Source of the DNA: Paenibacillus thalictri
Lineage (GTDB): Bacteria > Bacillota > Bacilli > Paenibacillales > NBRC-103111
Assembly (NCBI RefSeq): GCF_004307995.1
Contig: NZ_SIRE01000005.1
Coordinates: 372,001-436,000 of the forward strand
DNA: 64,000 nt
Reading direction: 5' to 3'
This document shows positions 34,281 to 43,607 of this stretch, one piece after another; position 1 is the stretch's first letter, and each line of letters begins with the position of its first letter. The notes beneath the pieces were generated by a model. It saw only the letters and a list, made by a program, of their open reading frames with translations, had not been told where the DNA came from and did not search any database. The translations under genes were made by a program, and so were the position numbers.

Positions 34281-35057
34281 ATGAATATTTTGGAGCATAA
34301 CGGATCGGCGTGGAATCATCAGGTCGAATCCGGCAACGAATGGACCAAACCCGTGACGGCGGACACCGTCGAGAGGGCCCGACGAGGGGAGTGGGAGATT
34401 ATTTTGACGCCGACACGTCCCGTACCTTCCGGCTGGTTCCCGGATTTAAAAGACTCAAACGTGTTATGTTTGGCGTCGGGAGGCGGCCAGCAAGGACCGG
34501 TATTGGCTGCCGCCGGCGCCAAGGTGACCGTGTTCGATTACTCCGACAAGCAGCTCGCCCAAGACCGGTATGCAGCCGAAAGAGACGGGCTGCAGTTGAC
34601 GACCGTTCAAGGGAATATGGCGGACTTGAGTTGTTTTGCGGACGCTTCGTTCGATTTTATCGTTCATCCGGTCTCCAATGTGTTTGCCGAAAACATCCTG
34701 CCCGTATGGAAAGAAGCGGCCAGAGTGCTGAAAACAGGCGGAACATTAATTGCCGGATTTATGAATCCGCTGGTATACATATTTGATGTGGAAGCGGAGG
34801 AACAAGGCCAATTCGTAGTGAAACATTCGATTCCATATGCCGATATTACAGATTTGTCCCAAGAACGTCTGGAACGGCAAATCAGGGAACATACGCCGCT
34901 TGAATTCGGGCATAGTCTTGAGGATCAGATTCAAGGACAAATCGAAGCAGGGCTTGTCATAACCGGATTTTACGAAGACCATTTTGGCGGCAAAAGCTCG
35001 CTTGACCCTTATATTAACACGTTTATTGCAACCAAATCGGTTAAGATGAAGGCGTAA
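34281..35057 (+). CDS. Class I SAM-dependent methyltransferase
   Basis: About 258 residues. The SAM-binding motif I is VLCLASGGGQQGPVLAAAGA followed by the acidic VFDYSD, and motif II/III lies near FIVHPVSNVFAE. It resembles UbiE-like small-molecule methyltransferases of paenibacilli. The ATG at 34281 follows AAAGGA. Substrate unknown; no functional link to neighbours is visible. Confidence 0.83.
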   Translation: MNILEHNGSAWNHQVESGNEWTKPVTADTVERARRGEWEIILTPTRPVPSGWFPDLKDSNVLCLASGGGQQGPVLAAAGAKVTVFDYSDKQLAQDRYAAERDGLQLTTVQGNMADLSCFADASFDFIVHPVSNVFAENILPVWKEAARVLKTGGTLIAGFMNPLVYIFDVEAEEQGQFVVKHSIPYADITDLSQERLERQIREHTPLEFGHSLEDQIQGQIEAGLVITGFYEDHFGGKSSLDPYINTFIATKSVKMKA

Positions 35058-35101
35058 CCACTAGACGCGGGCGCGCCGGCAAATAGAGGGATTCACACTT
35101 A

Positions 35102-35131
35102 AGAGGACTGCCGCCATGCTGCGCAGTCCTC
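35102..35131. terminator. Hairpin between methyltransferase and xerS
   Basis: AGAGGACTGC pairs with GCAGTCCTCT over a 10-base loop between two convergent genes. The flanks are AT-rich rather than true T runs, so termination in either direction is plausible but not certain. Confidence 0.6.
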
Positions 35132-35205
35132 TATTTAACCTCATTTATATTTAATGTGGTAAAGTAATCGCGAAGTGTCATAATAACAACCGAATCGGAA
35201 AAGAT

Positions 35206-36285
35206 CTACTCCTTCTGGCGGTCAATTGCTTCAGCCATCGTCTTATCGGTTAAGTGCGCGTATATTTGCGTTGTCTCCGGCGAAGAGTGGCCAAGCTGCT
35301 CCTGCGTTTTATATAAATCGTTTCTCATGTAATAGTCGGTGGCAAACGAATGGCGCAGCTTATGTACGGACAGGTAAGGTTTGCCGAAGCGCTTGGCATA
35401 TTTGACGACCATCTCTTGTATGGCGCGTTTGGTCATCCGTTCGCCTTCTTTTTTTCCGTTGGCGACCGCGAGAAACAGCGCTTTTTCCCGCTTGGACGGA
35501 CTGTACCGGCTTTGCCGCAGCTCCAAATAAGGAACCAGCAGCTCAATCGCTTCCTGACGGAAATAGACGGGTGTTTTGAACGTATCGTCGTTTTTCCCTT
35601 TGCGGTACACGTACGCCAGCTTTTTTTTCAAATCGAGATCGTCGATATTCATATTGACGACTTCGGATACACGCAGCCCGGAATTAAGAATCAGGCTGAC
35701 GATGCACGTATCGCGCACCTTGTTCAGCTCATAAAAATAAAGCGCTTGTTTGTTATTGGCGATTTCCTGCTGGTACCCGTTGTTCACGTATTCGATAAAC
35801 TCCCACAGCTCCGCCTCCTGCAGCAGCTTTCCTTCCAGCTTGGCCGCGGTATCCTTTGGTTTGTTCGTCCGCTTGATCTCCAGCTTGGCCATCACATTGC
35901 GTTTCAGCAATGGATAAAAATGCTCGTCTTCGGCAATTTGGCTCAAATAATGAAATAATGAGCGGAGCGAGGAGAGCTTGCGGGAGATGGTCGTCCGGCT
36001 GTTGGTATTTTCTTTGCGCGTAGCCAGAAACATTCTGAAATTGTCCACGCTTTCCATATGCAGCTTCTCCAGCTCCTCAATCGATACGTCCTTCAGCGAT
36101 GAGGCGCTGCTGAGCCCTTCGGCCATCAGCCAGGAAAAAAAGGTCTCATAATCGCGAACATATTCCAGCAGGGAAGAAGGCGACAAGTCGGGCAGCTTAT
36201 AGTTAATGAATTTTTCCACGAACCAAGGCATGGACGGCAGCTTTTTGTCCAGCTCGTGGCGGTCTTTGATTTTGATCACATTCAT
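35206..36285 (-). CDS. xerS: Tyrosine recombinase XerS
   Basis: A 359-residue site-specific recombinase. An N-terminal SAM-like core-binding domain (about 20-130) is followed by the catalytic domain with the complete set R205, K229, H308-x-x-R311, H333 and Y342. Length and sequence fit XerS, which in streptococci replaces XerC/XerD for resolving chromosome dimers at difSL, a site next to xerS. Here too a Xer-like palindrome lies 40 bases upstream of the start codon. No phage or plasmid genes surround it, which argues for a chromosomal role. Confidence 0.88.
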   Translation of the reverse strand: MNVIKIKDRHELDKKLPSMPWFVEKFINYKLPDLSPSSLLEYVRDYETFFSWLMAEGLSSASSLKDVSIEELEKLHMESVDNFRMFLATRKENTNSRTTISRKLSSLRSLFHYLSQIAEDEHFYPLLKRNVMAKLEIKRTNKPKDTAAKLEGKLLQEAELWEFIEYVNNGYQQEIANNKQALYFYELNKVRDTCIVSLILNSGLRVSEVVNMNIDDLDLKKKLAYVYRKGKNDDTFKTPVYFRQEAIELLVPYLELRQSRYSPSKREKALFLAVANGKKEGERMTKRAIQEMVVKYAKRFGKPYLSVHKLRHSFATDYYMRNDLYKTQEQLGHSSPETTQIYAHLTDKTMAEAIDRQKE

Positions 36286-36320
36286 CGAATAACACCTCGG
36301 AACATAAAGTTGTCGAAAGA

Positions 36321-36430
36321 GTTAACATAATAAATATTATGTATCCTTGATAGCGGTATAAATATAATTGTGCAAGGCTGTACCTTTCAGTATAGTTGAC
36401 GTTCCAGGCACACACAATGTTTTTGGCGGT
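36321..36430 (+). repeat. Conserved 110-bp noncoding element, copy 1
   Basis: Aligns without any gap to 45842-45951 at about 69 percent identity (76 of 110 by hand). It begins with the ACATAA-N6-TTATGT palindrome and includes a TATAAT (36363-36368) and a shared block ending ATGTTTTTG. It lies between xerS and the sensor kinase. The palindrome overlaps the place where a -35 would be. Confidence 0.75.
36325..36342. repeat. dif-like palindrome, copy B (beside xerS)
   Basis: ACATAA-TAAATA-TTATGT, 40 bases upstream of the xerS start codon. Two 6-bp half sites around a 6-bp centre match the geometry of a Xer core site, but an operator role is equally open. Confidence 0.6.
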
Positions 36431-36462
36431 ACGATATAGAGATAACATGGCCACTTCCGTGT

Positions 36463-36491
36463 ATGACACTGACACTTAAGTTTGGTATTAT
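36463..36491 (+). promoter_or_regulatory. Sigma-A promoter of the sensor kinase operon
   Basis: ATGACA (36463-36468), a 17-base spacer and TATTAT (36486-36491), about 100 bases before the sensor kinase. Better matched than the TATAAT inside the 110-bp element. Confidence 0.6.
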
Positions 36492-36590
36492 GGAAATAGC
36501 AGGGAACAATACGAGTATCTGGACATCGGCAGCATTGGATTACTTGGACTTGAGCAACGATATCCATCTAGCTGACGGAGGGAATGTTCC

Positions 36591-38408
36591 ATGAGACGAT
36601 GGAATGACCGAATGTTAAAAACAAAGATGTTTATTTCATTTTCTATTGTCTCTTTATTTATTGTCGGAGTCACTTGTCTTATATTTTATTTCACAAATAC
36701 TAGCGATATTAAAAACCAGACGTTTTCTTTGTCCAAAATCATCGCCAAACAATTCTCCGAAATGATTGATTTGTATATGCAAAATGTCGAAGAATTATCG
36801 CTCGCCATTTCCATAGATCCCGCCATTCAAAGCAATCTATTCGATTTCTCCAAAGCAACAAGTTCCATTGAAAAAGAAACGATCGGTTATAAGCTGAATC
36901 CGGTGCTGTTTAATTTCTCCTACCCTAAATCGTATGTGACGAGCATCTCCATCTATACCTCGGACGGTCAAGGATTCCATTATACCAAACCGGCCAACAC
37001 GAACCCTGACGCTTCGTTTACAGCAAAAGAAGTGCATTCGTTTGCCGGAATGCTGGGCAGCAAATCGTTTATATTAATTCCTGCCAAAGAGAAGCAAACG
37101 CTTGCGGGCCAACCCGGCAAAACGGTTTCCTTCATCCGCAGAATTAATAAAATCCCGACCCAAAACATCATTGGATTCGTCAACATTAACGTCAATGTCA
37201 ACGCGTTTAAGATGGTGCTGACCAATACGAAAGCAAATGAAATTGAAAACAAGATGTATGTTTTGATTGTTAATGACGAAGGACGAGTCGTTTTCGAGAA
37301 CGGGGCCGGATCCATAGGAAATTCGTCTTCAGGCTTTGACACATCGGTGCTCAAGGGGAATGTACAAGAAGGTGAATTGATGTGGAATGCCGCTCCGCAT
37401 TTGTACACGTATGAAAAGTCGGAGTATACCGGGTGGAGCACCGTCATTCTTATTCCCAAAGACGTGGTGCTGGCCAAACAGAAGCGGATTCAAAATATCG
37501 TAGTGATTGTCGGTTTCATCACGATGATGTTAGTTGCCGCTGTTTCCTACATTTTGTCCCACCAAATTACGCTGCCGCTAAACAAGCTGATGCGGAAAAT
37601 GTCCCTCGTCGAGCAGGGCGACTTCAACCAAAGAATGGAATATGCCGGGAGAAACGAAATCGGCAGGCTGAGCCGAATGTACAATCATATGCTCGATAGT
37701 ATAACACGCCTGATCCGAGAAGCGTACGAGTCGAAGCTGGCGGAGAAAAACGCCCAATTATCGGCGCTGCACGCGCAAATCAATCCGCATTTTCTGTACA
37801 ACACCTTAAACATTATGAAATCAATCAGCCGGTTGAGGGGAGTCGAAGAAGTAGCGGAAATTTCCGAATCGCTCGCCGGGTTATTCCAATACAGCATGAA
37901 AAATCTCCATCAGCCTGTAGCGCTGGGGGAAGAGATCGCTCATATCAATAATTATTTTAATATTCAGCAGCACCGGTTTGGCAACCGGTTGGAGCTTTCA
38001 TACGATATTCCGGACGATCTGCTGCACGCTTCGCTCCTCAAGCTGACCATCCAGCCGCTTATTGAAAATGCGGTAAATCACGGGTTGCGCCGAAAAAGAG
38101 CAGGCGGCAAGGTGAAGGTTCATGTTTCGCATGAGAACGGGATATTATGCGTGAGGGTAACCGATAACGGGGAAGGTATCGCTCCGTCCAAGCTGGACAA
38201 GCTGTACCGCGCGCTGGAAGCGACCGGGCTGCAGCATAGTCAGGATATTGCCGGGGTCGGATTGTTGAATATCCATCAGCGCATTCAGATGTTTTACGGG
38301 AAACCATACGGTCTGGAGCTGCGGAGTAAGCAGGGGGAAGGAACGGAAGTTGCGTTAACGATCCCGTATCATATAGTTCAACCGGTGAAGGAGGAGAGGG
38401 CATTATGA
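36591..38408 (+). CDS. YesM-type sensor histidine kinase
   Basis: A 605-residue membrane sensor. TM1 is at about residues 11-32, an extracellular ligand domain follows to about 295, TM2 is near 300-320, then a HAMP domain and a His_kinase domain with the phospho-acceptor in LHAQINPHFLYNTL (His about 400) and ATPase motifs (NAVNHGLRR, DNGEGIAPSKL, GVGLLNIHQRI). Such kinases sense sugars and partner AraC-type response regulators. RBS GGAGGGAA precedes the ATG. It overlaps the regulator gene by four bases and heads the sugar ABC operon. Confidence 0.9.
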   Translation: MRRWNDRMLKTKMFISFSIVSLFIVGVTCLIFYFTNTSDIKNQTFSLSKIIAKQFSEMIDLYMQNVEELSLAISIDPAIQSNLFDFSKATSSIEKETIGYKLNPVLFNFSYPKSYVTSISIYTSDGQGFHYTKPANTNPDASFTAKEVHSFAGMLGSKSFILIPAKEKQTLAGQPGKTVSFIRRINKIPTQNIIGFVNINVNVNAFKMVLTNTKANEIENKMYVLIVNDEGRVVFENGAGSIGNSSSGFDTSVLKGNVQEGELMWNAAPHLYTYEKSEYTGWSTVILIPKDVVLAKQKRIQNIVVIVGFITMMLVAAVSYILSHQITLPLNKLMRKMSLVEQGDFNQRMEYAGRNEIGRLSRMYNHMLDSITRLIREAYESKLAEKNAQLSALHAQINPHFLYNTLNIMKSISRLRGVEEVAEISESLAGLFQYSMKNLHQPVALGEEIAHINNYFNIQQHRFGNRLELSYDIPDDLLHASLLKLTIQPLIENAVNHGLRRKRAGGKVKVHVSHENGILCVRVTDNGEGIAPSKLDKLYRALEATGLQHSQDIAGVGLLNIHQRIQMFYGKPYGLELRSKQGEGTEVALTIPYHIVQPVKEERAL

Positions 38409-39958
38409 ATATTTTTGTTGTAGAGGATGAGCGTTGGGCTTTGGCCGAGCTTGCCGAGCTGATGAAAAGCTACGAGCCGGACCACCGGATTTACGTATTT
38501 GAAACCGGCGACGATGCCTTAAGCGCGGCCGGTAACATTCATCCTCACCTGGTGATCACCGATATCAATATGCCGGGAATTGACGGCTTGGAGCTGATTG
38601 AGCATTTGCACCGGATGGATCCGGCTATCAAAAGCATGATTTTGAGCGTCCATGATCAATTTGAGTATGCGCGCCAAGGAATGAAATTCGGAGTGTTCGA
38701 TTATTTGCTGAAGCCGGTAAAAAAGGATGCCTTATATAAAGCGGTGGATCAAGCGATCGGGCATATTACAAGCGACAGCAAACGTTCGGAGGAATGGTTA
38801 AACGGCTCCATAGCCCAGATGCTCCTGACTGCCGATACGCCGGACTATGACGTGCTGCGTTCCGTGAACCGTGCAGCCTATTTCATCATCCTGCTTCATC
38901 TCGATACGGAATCCTCCGCCGTCAAAGGCTGGAAAGATACATGGATTCACGCTCGCGATTTAAAGAAACGATTTGCCGCCGCTTATTGCGCCGAAGAGGA
39001 AGTCGTATGCGTCGACCTCGATAGCCGGACAAGAGTACTTCTCATACCGGTCGTTGATGCGGCCCGCACAGACTCGGTCAAACAAAATGCAGCGTCGCTA
39101 TTTCAACAATTACAATTGCTGCCCGTACCGGCTCATGTGGGCTATGAGGTCAAACCAGAAACGGCGACGCTTTATGCGCGATTCAGCGAATTAAAGCAGC
39201 GGATGGACGAGCATATATCGTTTGGGATGCCGACATTCCTTGAGCCGGGCGTAAATCGTCCCGATGCCGATCTAAGCGGTCTGTGGGATAAGGTGCGGTT
39301 GATGGAAGCGCAGTATAAAAAAGGCGACATGTTAAAGGCGCAAGCTGTGCTTCGGCAATTGCTGGCCGAACTGGAGCGCAAGCAAATATCGAGACGCCAG
39401 CTGAAGTTGTTCATCCACGATATGTTGTATTCGCTGAAATACAGTCTGTATGCTGCCAAAAACGGCATGGTCATCCTAAACGATTTGCAGGAAGACACCG
39501 CAATGTTAAACGGGACAGCGGGATATGAACAATTGCTCGAATGGCTGCATGATAAAATCGTCCATCTTTATTGCGGAGCCGAACCAAAGGATTTAAACCC
39601 GAAGGGACTGATTCCGGTTCTGCTTCAACTGATACACAGCAATTACCGGGAAAATATTTCATTGCAGCAGTTTGCCGCCGACCACCATGTCAGCCTTGGT
39701 TATTTGTCGAGGATGTTCAAAAGCCAAACCGGAACGACCTTTTCGGAATATGTGACAGGTTATCGGATCCGTAAAGCCAAGGAACTGTTGTCGGGTGGGG
39801 TCGAACGTCTGCAAGAGGTCAGCCTGCTAGTCGGTTACGAGGACTCCAAACATTTCAGCATGTTGTTTAAAAAAATAGTGGGAGAGTCGCCCATTGCTTA
39901 TGCAAGACGAAACGCCGCAAAGCAAACGCTTACAAATAGGAAAAATCACCCCCTCTAA
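38405..39958 (+). CDS. YesN-type response regulator with AraC DNA-binding domain
   Basis: A 517-residue regulator: receiver domain with phospho-acceptor D53 (ITDINMPGIDG) and a C-terminal AraC-type double helix-turn-helix (FAADHHVSLGYLSRMFKSQTG, then LLVGYEDSKHFSMLFKK). A long middle region of unknown fold joins them, as is usual in YesN proteins. It is translationally coupled to the kinase. It probably activates the downstream ABC transporter and possibly the second promoter region at 45842. Confidence 0.9.
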   Translation: MNIFVVEDERWALAELAELMKSYEPDHRIYVFETGDDALSAAGNIHPHLVITDINMPGIDGLELIEHLHRMDPAIKSMILSVHDQFEYARQGMKFGVFDYLLKPVKKDALYKAVDQAIGHITSDSKRSEEWLNGSIAQMLLTADTPDYDVLRSVNRAAYFIILLHLDTESSAVKGWKDTWIHARDLKKRFAAAYCAEEEVVCVDLDSRTRVLLIPVVDAARTDSVKQNAASLFQQLQLLPVPAHVGYEVKPETATLYARFSELKQRMDEHISFGMPTFLEPGVNRPDADLSGLWDKVRLMEAQYKKGDMLKAQAVLRQLLAELERKQISRRQLKLFIHDMLYSLKYSLYAAKNGMVILNDLQEDTAMLNGTAGYEQLLEWLHDKIVHLYCGAEPKDLNPKGLIPVLLQLIHSNYRENISLQQFAADHHVSLGYLSRMFKSQTGTTFSEYVTGYRIRKAKELLSGGVERLQEVSLLVGYEDSKHFSMLFKKIVGESPIAYARRNAAKQTLTNRKNHPL

Positions 39959-40064
39959 CAAGTACAATTCACAACTGTTCAATGATTTGTGCCGCAAATA
40001 CAATAAAATTACAAGCAATTGATGATGCAAAACATCCGACCCAAACAATTAGGAGGAACTTTTC

Positions 40065-41417
40065 ATGAGACGAGCCAGCTTGATTTCTGCAATTTCTTAT
40101 GCGGCAGTAGTAACCACCGTACTCGCGGGCTGCAGCACTTCCCAGCCTGCCGCCGGTCCCGCCCCCGCCAACCTGGCGCAGACGCCGGCAGCGCCGGCTC
40201 CGGCCAAGCAGGCCGATCCGGTAACCCTGACACTGCTGATCGGCTCTACCGGTACTGCGTATCCGGCCACACAAGCGATGGCGGCCGAATTCGAGAAAAA
40301 GTCGGGCATCAAAATTAAATTCGACATTAAACCGGACGGCACCGAAGGGGATAATCTGGTGAAAACACGTCTGGCTACGGGGGAGATGGCGGATGTTCTG
40401 TTTTATAATTCCGGGTCTCTGCTTCAGGCGCTGAACCCGGAAGAAAACTTTGTTGATTTGTCCAAAGAACCGTTTGTTGCCAACCTGCTTGATTCCTTTA
40501 AACAAACCGTTTCTGCGGGCGGCAAAGTGTTTGGCGTGCCGGGCGGATCATCCAATGTCGGCGGCATTCTTTACAACAAGAAGGTATACGAGGAGCTTGG
40601 CTTGAAAGTACCGAAAACATGGGCCGAGTTTATCGCGAACTCCGACAAAATCAAGGCGGCGGGAAAAACCGCTGTCATCGGTTCCTACAAAACAACCTGG
40701 ACGTCCCAATTGTTCGTGCTGGCGAACCAATATAACGTACAAGCCCAGGTCCCTAATTTCGTTCAGGAATATACGGCCAATAAAGCGAAATATGCCACAA
40801 CGCCGGCTGCGCTCCGCGGCTTTGAAATGACAAGCGAAGCATTTCAGAAAGGGTATTTAAACAAAGATTTTCTCGCTACTACTTATGACGGCGGCTTAAA
40901 AATGCTCGCGGAAGGAACCGGCGTGCAATATCCGATGCTGACGCATGCGGTTGACGCGCTGGCGCAAAATTTCCCCGATAAGGTTAAAGATATCGGCGTA
41001 TTCCCGGTTCCCAGCGACGATGCCAACATTAACGGTTTTACGGTCTGGATGCCAAGCGCTTATTACATCAACAAAAAAAGCAAAAACGTTGACGCCGCCA
41101 AAAAATTTGCTGAATTTGCGGTATCCCCTGAAGGGTTGAAGGCCTACATGTCCAAAAGTAAAGCAAACGGGCCTTACGTTGTCAAAGGGGTTAATGTTCC
41201 CGATGATGCTTATCCTGCGGTGAAAGAAATGCAGCCTTATTTTGACAGCGGCAAGACGTCTCCTGCGCTGGAGTTCGTGTCGCCGGTCAAAGGGCCTAAC
41301 CTGGAGAGCATTTTGATCGAAGTTGGTACCGGCCAGAAGAAGGCCGCAGATGCTGCCGCCGATTACGACAAGGACGTGAAGAAGCAAGCCCAACAGCTTA
41401 ACCTGCCGGGCTGGTAA
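40065..41417 (+). CDS. CUT1 ABC transporter solute-binding lipoprotein
   Basis: A 450-residue extracellular sugar-binding lipoprotein with a clear LAGC lipobox (Cys23) and an Ala/Pro-rich linker. The body is MalE-like (AAEFEKKSGIKIKFDIKPDG, then VFGVPGGSSNVGGILYNKKV). RBS AGGAGG precedes the ATG. It follows the two-component pair and precedes two permeases. No ATPase gene is linked, so a shared ATPase elsewhere is expected. The ligand may be a sulfated or otherwise decorated sugar given the downstream sulfatases. Confidence 0.88.
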   Translation: MRRASLISAISYAAVVTTVLAGCSTSQPAAGPAPANLAQTPAAPAPAKQADPVTLTLLIGSTGTAYPATQAMAAEFEKKSGIKIKFDIKPDGTEGDNLVKTRLATGEMADVLFYNSGSLLQALNPEENFVDLSKEPFVANLLDSFKQTVSAGGKVFGVPGGSSNVGGILYNKKVYEELGLKVPKTWAEFIANSDKIKAAGKTAVIGSYKTTWTSQLFVLANQYNVQAQVPNFVQEYTANKAKYATTPAALRGFEMTSEAFQKGYLNKDFLATTYDGGLKMLAEGTGVQYPMLTHAVDALAQNFPDKVKDIGVFPVPSDDANINGFTVWMPSAYYINKKSKNVDAAKKFAEFAVSPEGLKAYMSKSKANGPYVVKGVNVPDDAYPAVKEMQPYFDSGKTSPALEFVSPVKGPNLESILIEVGTGQKKAADAAADYDKDVKKQAQQLNLPGW

Positions 41418-41446
41418 GATGAGCTTTCCCTAAGCTGTATGTTTTG

Positions 41447-41474
41447 CCGGCCCTGCAGCACGTTGCAGGGCCGG
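41447..41474 (+). other. Strong intercistronic hairpin after the solute-binding gene
   Basis: CCGGCCCTGCA (41447-41457) and TGCAGGGCCGG (41464-41474) pair perfectly over a 6-base loop, followed by TTTC. Probably partial termination or 3' end protection that raises binding-protein levels. Confidence 0.7.
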
Positions 41475-41505
41475 TTTCATCAACAAGGAGAAGGAGAGAT
41501 AACGG

Positions 41506-42372
41506 ATGAGATTGGCACAGACCAAAATGTACAGCTACTACTTTTTGCTCCCTGCGGGCATCATTTATTTCGTTTTTTATTTGCTGCCGACCGTCATGTC
41601 GTTATTTTTCAGTTTGACGCGGTGGACATTAACGAAATGGCAGTTTATCGGTTTGGACAACTATGTGATGTTTTTTGAGGAATCGGCATTAAAAATCGGT
41701 TTTTCAAATACGCTGGTCTACGCGCTTGTTACATGCGCCCTGAAGGTCGTTCTTGCGCTTCTGCTCGCTACGCTGCTGACATCGCAAATCTGGTTTAAGG
41801 ATTATTTTCGTTCTATGGTGTTTTTTCCGACACTGCTAAGTACGATTGCGGTAGGGATCGCGTTCAGCACGATGATGCATCCGACCCAAGGGGTGATCAA
41901 CACCGGCTTGGCCGCCATCGGCATATCCGGTCCCGATTGGCTTGGCAATACCAAAATCGCCTTGCTGTCCGTTGCGCTCGTCGATGTGTGGAAGGGCGTC
42001 GGCATCGCAACCGTCATATATATTGCCGGCATTTTATCGATTCCTCAGCATTATTACGAAGCGTTGAAAATAGATGGCGGCAACGCTTTCCGGGGCTTTT
42101 GGCACATTACGCTCCCGCTTAGCCGACCGGCGATGAACTCGGTCATTATATTGGCTTTTATCGGCGGCTTGCGCAGCTTTGATCTGATTTGGGCGATGAC
42201 CAAGGGGGGACCCGGCTTTTCGACAGACTTGATCGCTTCCATCATCTACAAGCAATATCAGGCCGGCTTTTACGGACTGGCGACGGCAGGCAACGTTATT
42301 TTGTTTATCGCGATTTCCGTATTGGCGTTCCCGCTGTACATGTTCTTGAATCGAAAAGAGGTGGACCTGTGA
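41506..42372 (+). CDS. CUT1 sugar ABC transporter permease (first)
   Basis: A 288-residue MalF-like permease with six membrane segments. The EAA loop reads YEALKIDGGNAFRGFWHITLP. The ATG follows GGAGAG. Its stop overlaps the GTG start of the second permease (GTGA), so the pair is coupled. Confidence 0.9.
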   Translation: MRLAQTKMYSYYFLLPAGIIYFVFYLLPTVMSLFFSLTRWTLTKWQFIGLDNYVMFFEESALKIGFSNTLVYALVTCALKVVLALLLATLLTSQIWFKDYFRSMVFFPTLLSTIAVGIAFSTMMHPTQGVINTGLAAIGISGPDWLGNTKIALLSVALVDVWKGVGIATVIYIAGILSIPQHYYEALKIDGGNAFRGFWHITLPLSRPAMNSVIILAFIGGLRSFDLIWAMTKGGPGFSTDLIASIIYKQYQAGFYGLATAGNVILFIAISVLAFPLYMFLNRKEVDL

Positions 42373-43268
42373 GTAAAACGGCGCAAAATGACGTTTCCCT
42401 GATCCGAACTGCCGAGCAAAAACGGGCCGCCGCCACCGGCAAAATGGCGCAAAAAGTAGTTGTCAGCTTTATATTGCTTGTGCTGTCGACGATTATTTTT
42501 TGGGTTCCTTTTTATTTTGTTATCGTCAATTCGTTGAAGACGCCCGCTGCTGCGGCCGAGATGAATATGGCTTGGCCGGCGACGCTGCATATCGCGGAAA
42601 ATTACAAGGCCGTGCTGCTGGCTGCCGACGGCATGCTGATCCGGGCCTTTTACAACAGTACGCTGCTGACCATTTTGTCGGTTGTGGGACTGGTATTTGT
42701 CAGCTCGCTTGCCGGATTTGTGCTGCAGCGCAGGGAGCGGGGCAGGGCGGCATCCATGTTGAACTTCCTGGTGCTTGCGGGACTGATGATCCCGCCGGCG
42801 GTTGTGCCGACGATCTGGGTGCTGAATTCGGTAGGTTTGTTTAAAACATTGGCCGGATTAACCATGGTCGAAATAGCGCTGCATTTTCCGTTTTGCGCCA
42901 TATTGTATAAGGCGTTTACCGCAACGATCCCGAAGGATATCGATGAGAGCGCATTTATGGACGGCTGCAGCGGGTTTAAACTGTTTACCTATATCATTTT
43001 CCCGCTGTTGAAGCCGGTTTCTTCCACAATTATCATCATTCAATCGGTCAGCGTGTTTAATGATTTCGTCAATCCGCTGTATTTTTTGCCCGGTTCGGAC
43101 AATGCGACAGTTCAGCTGACGTTATATAACTTTATGAGCCAATATATCTCATCCTGGAATTTGTTGTTTGCCGATGTCGTGTTGATCTCGATTCCGCCGT
43201 TAATTTTGTTTCTTTTCTTTAACAAAAGGATTGTTGCCGGGATGACAGCCGGATCAGTCAAAGGGTAA
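42369..43268 (+). CDS. CUT1 sugar ABC transporter permease (second)
   Basis: About 299 residues, MalG-like, six membrane segments, EAA loop DESAFMDGCSGFKLFTYIIFP. The GTG at 42369 is chosen because AGAGGTGG precedes it and it overlaps the previous stop; the frame is open further upstream inside the first permease. A MITE lies 135 bases downstream and may separate this unit from the APS kinase gene. Confidence 0.88.
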   Translation: MSKTAQNDVSLIRTAEQKRAAATGKMAQKVVVSFILLVLSTIIFWVPFYFVIVNSLKTPAAAAEMNMAWPATLHIAENYKAVLLAADGMLIRAFYNSTLLTILSVVGLVFVSSLAGFVLQRRERGRAASMLNFLVLAGLMIPPAVVPTIWVLNSVGLFKTLAGLTMVEIALHFPFCAILYKAFTATIPKDIDESAFMDGCSGFKLFTYIIFPLLKPVSSTIIIIQSVSVFNDFVNPLYFLPGSDNATVQLTLYNFMSQYISSWNLLFADVVLISIPPLILFLFFNKRIVAGMTAGSVKG

Positions 43269-43403
43269 CGCGGCGTCTAGGGCCTGATAATGTTTTTCGA
43301 AAAAGACCGCATTGGCTACACGGATGGCGGTATAGACAATGAGGACGTGAGCGCTGCGCACTAATATAAAGGAAAAAACAAATGTTGGAACCCGGGTAGG
43401 ACA

Positions 43404-43575
43404 GAGGCCACTGAAAAAGTAGCGTAGTGAGCGAAATCATGCTGGAGAAGCGCCAGCGTTCGCTTTTGTCCCCGAATTTCACCTGCCAAAAGCAGGTACC
43501 ATTCAAGAAATTCGGGGACAATTGGCGATCGTAAGCATGATTCGTTCATGCAGCGTTCACTTTTTCAGTGGCCTC
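43404..43575 (+). mobile_element. MITE copy 2 (172 bp)
   Basis: Perfect terminal inverted repeats GAGGCCACTGAAAAAGT and its complement, flanked by the 8-bp target duplication GTAGGACA (43396-43403 and 43576-43583). Internal GTCCCCGAATTTC/GAAATTCGGGGAC and GCTGG/CCAGC pairs add to a long hairpin. No coding capacity. Better preserved than copy 1 at 32265. Confidence 0.92.
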
Positions 43576-43607
43576 GTAGGACATGGGATCAGCAAGGAGG
43601 AAAGTAC

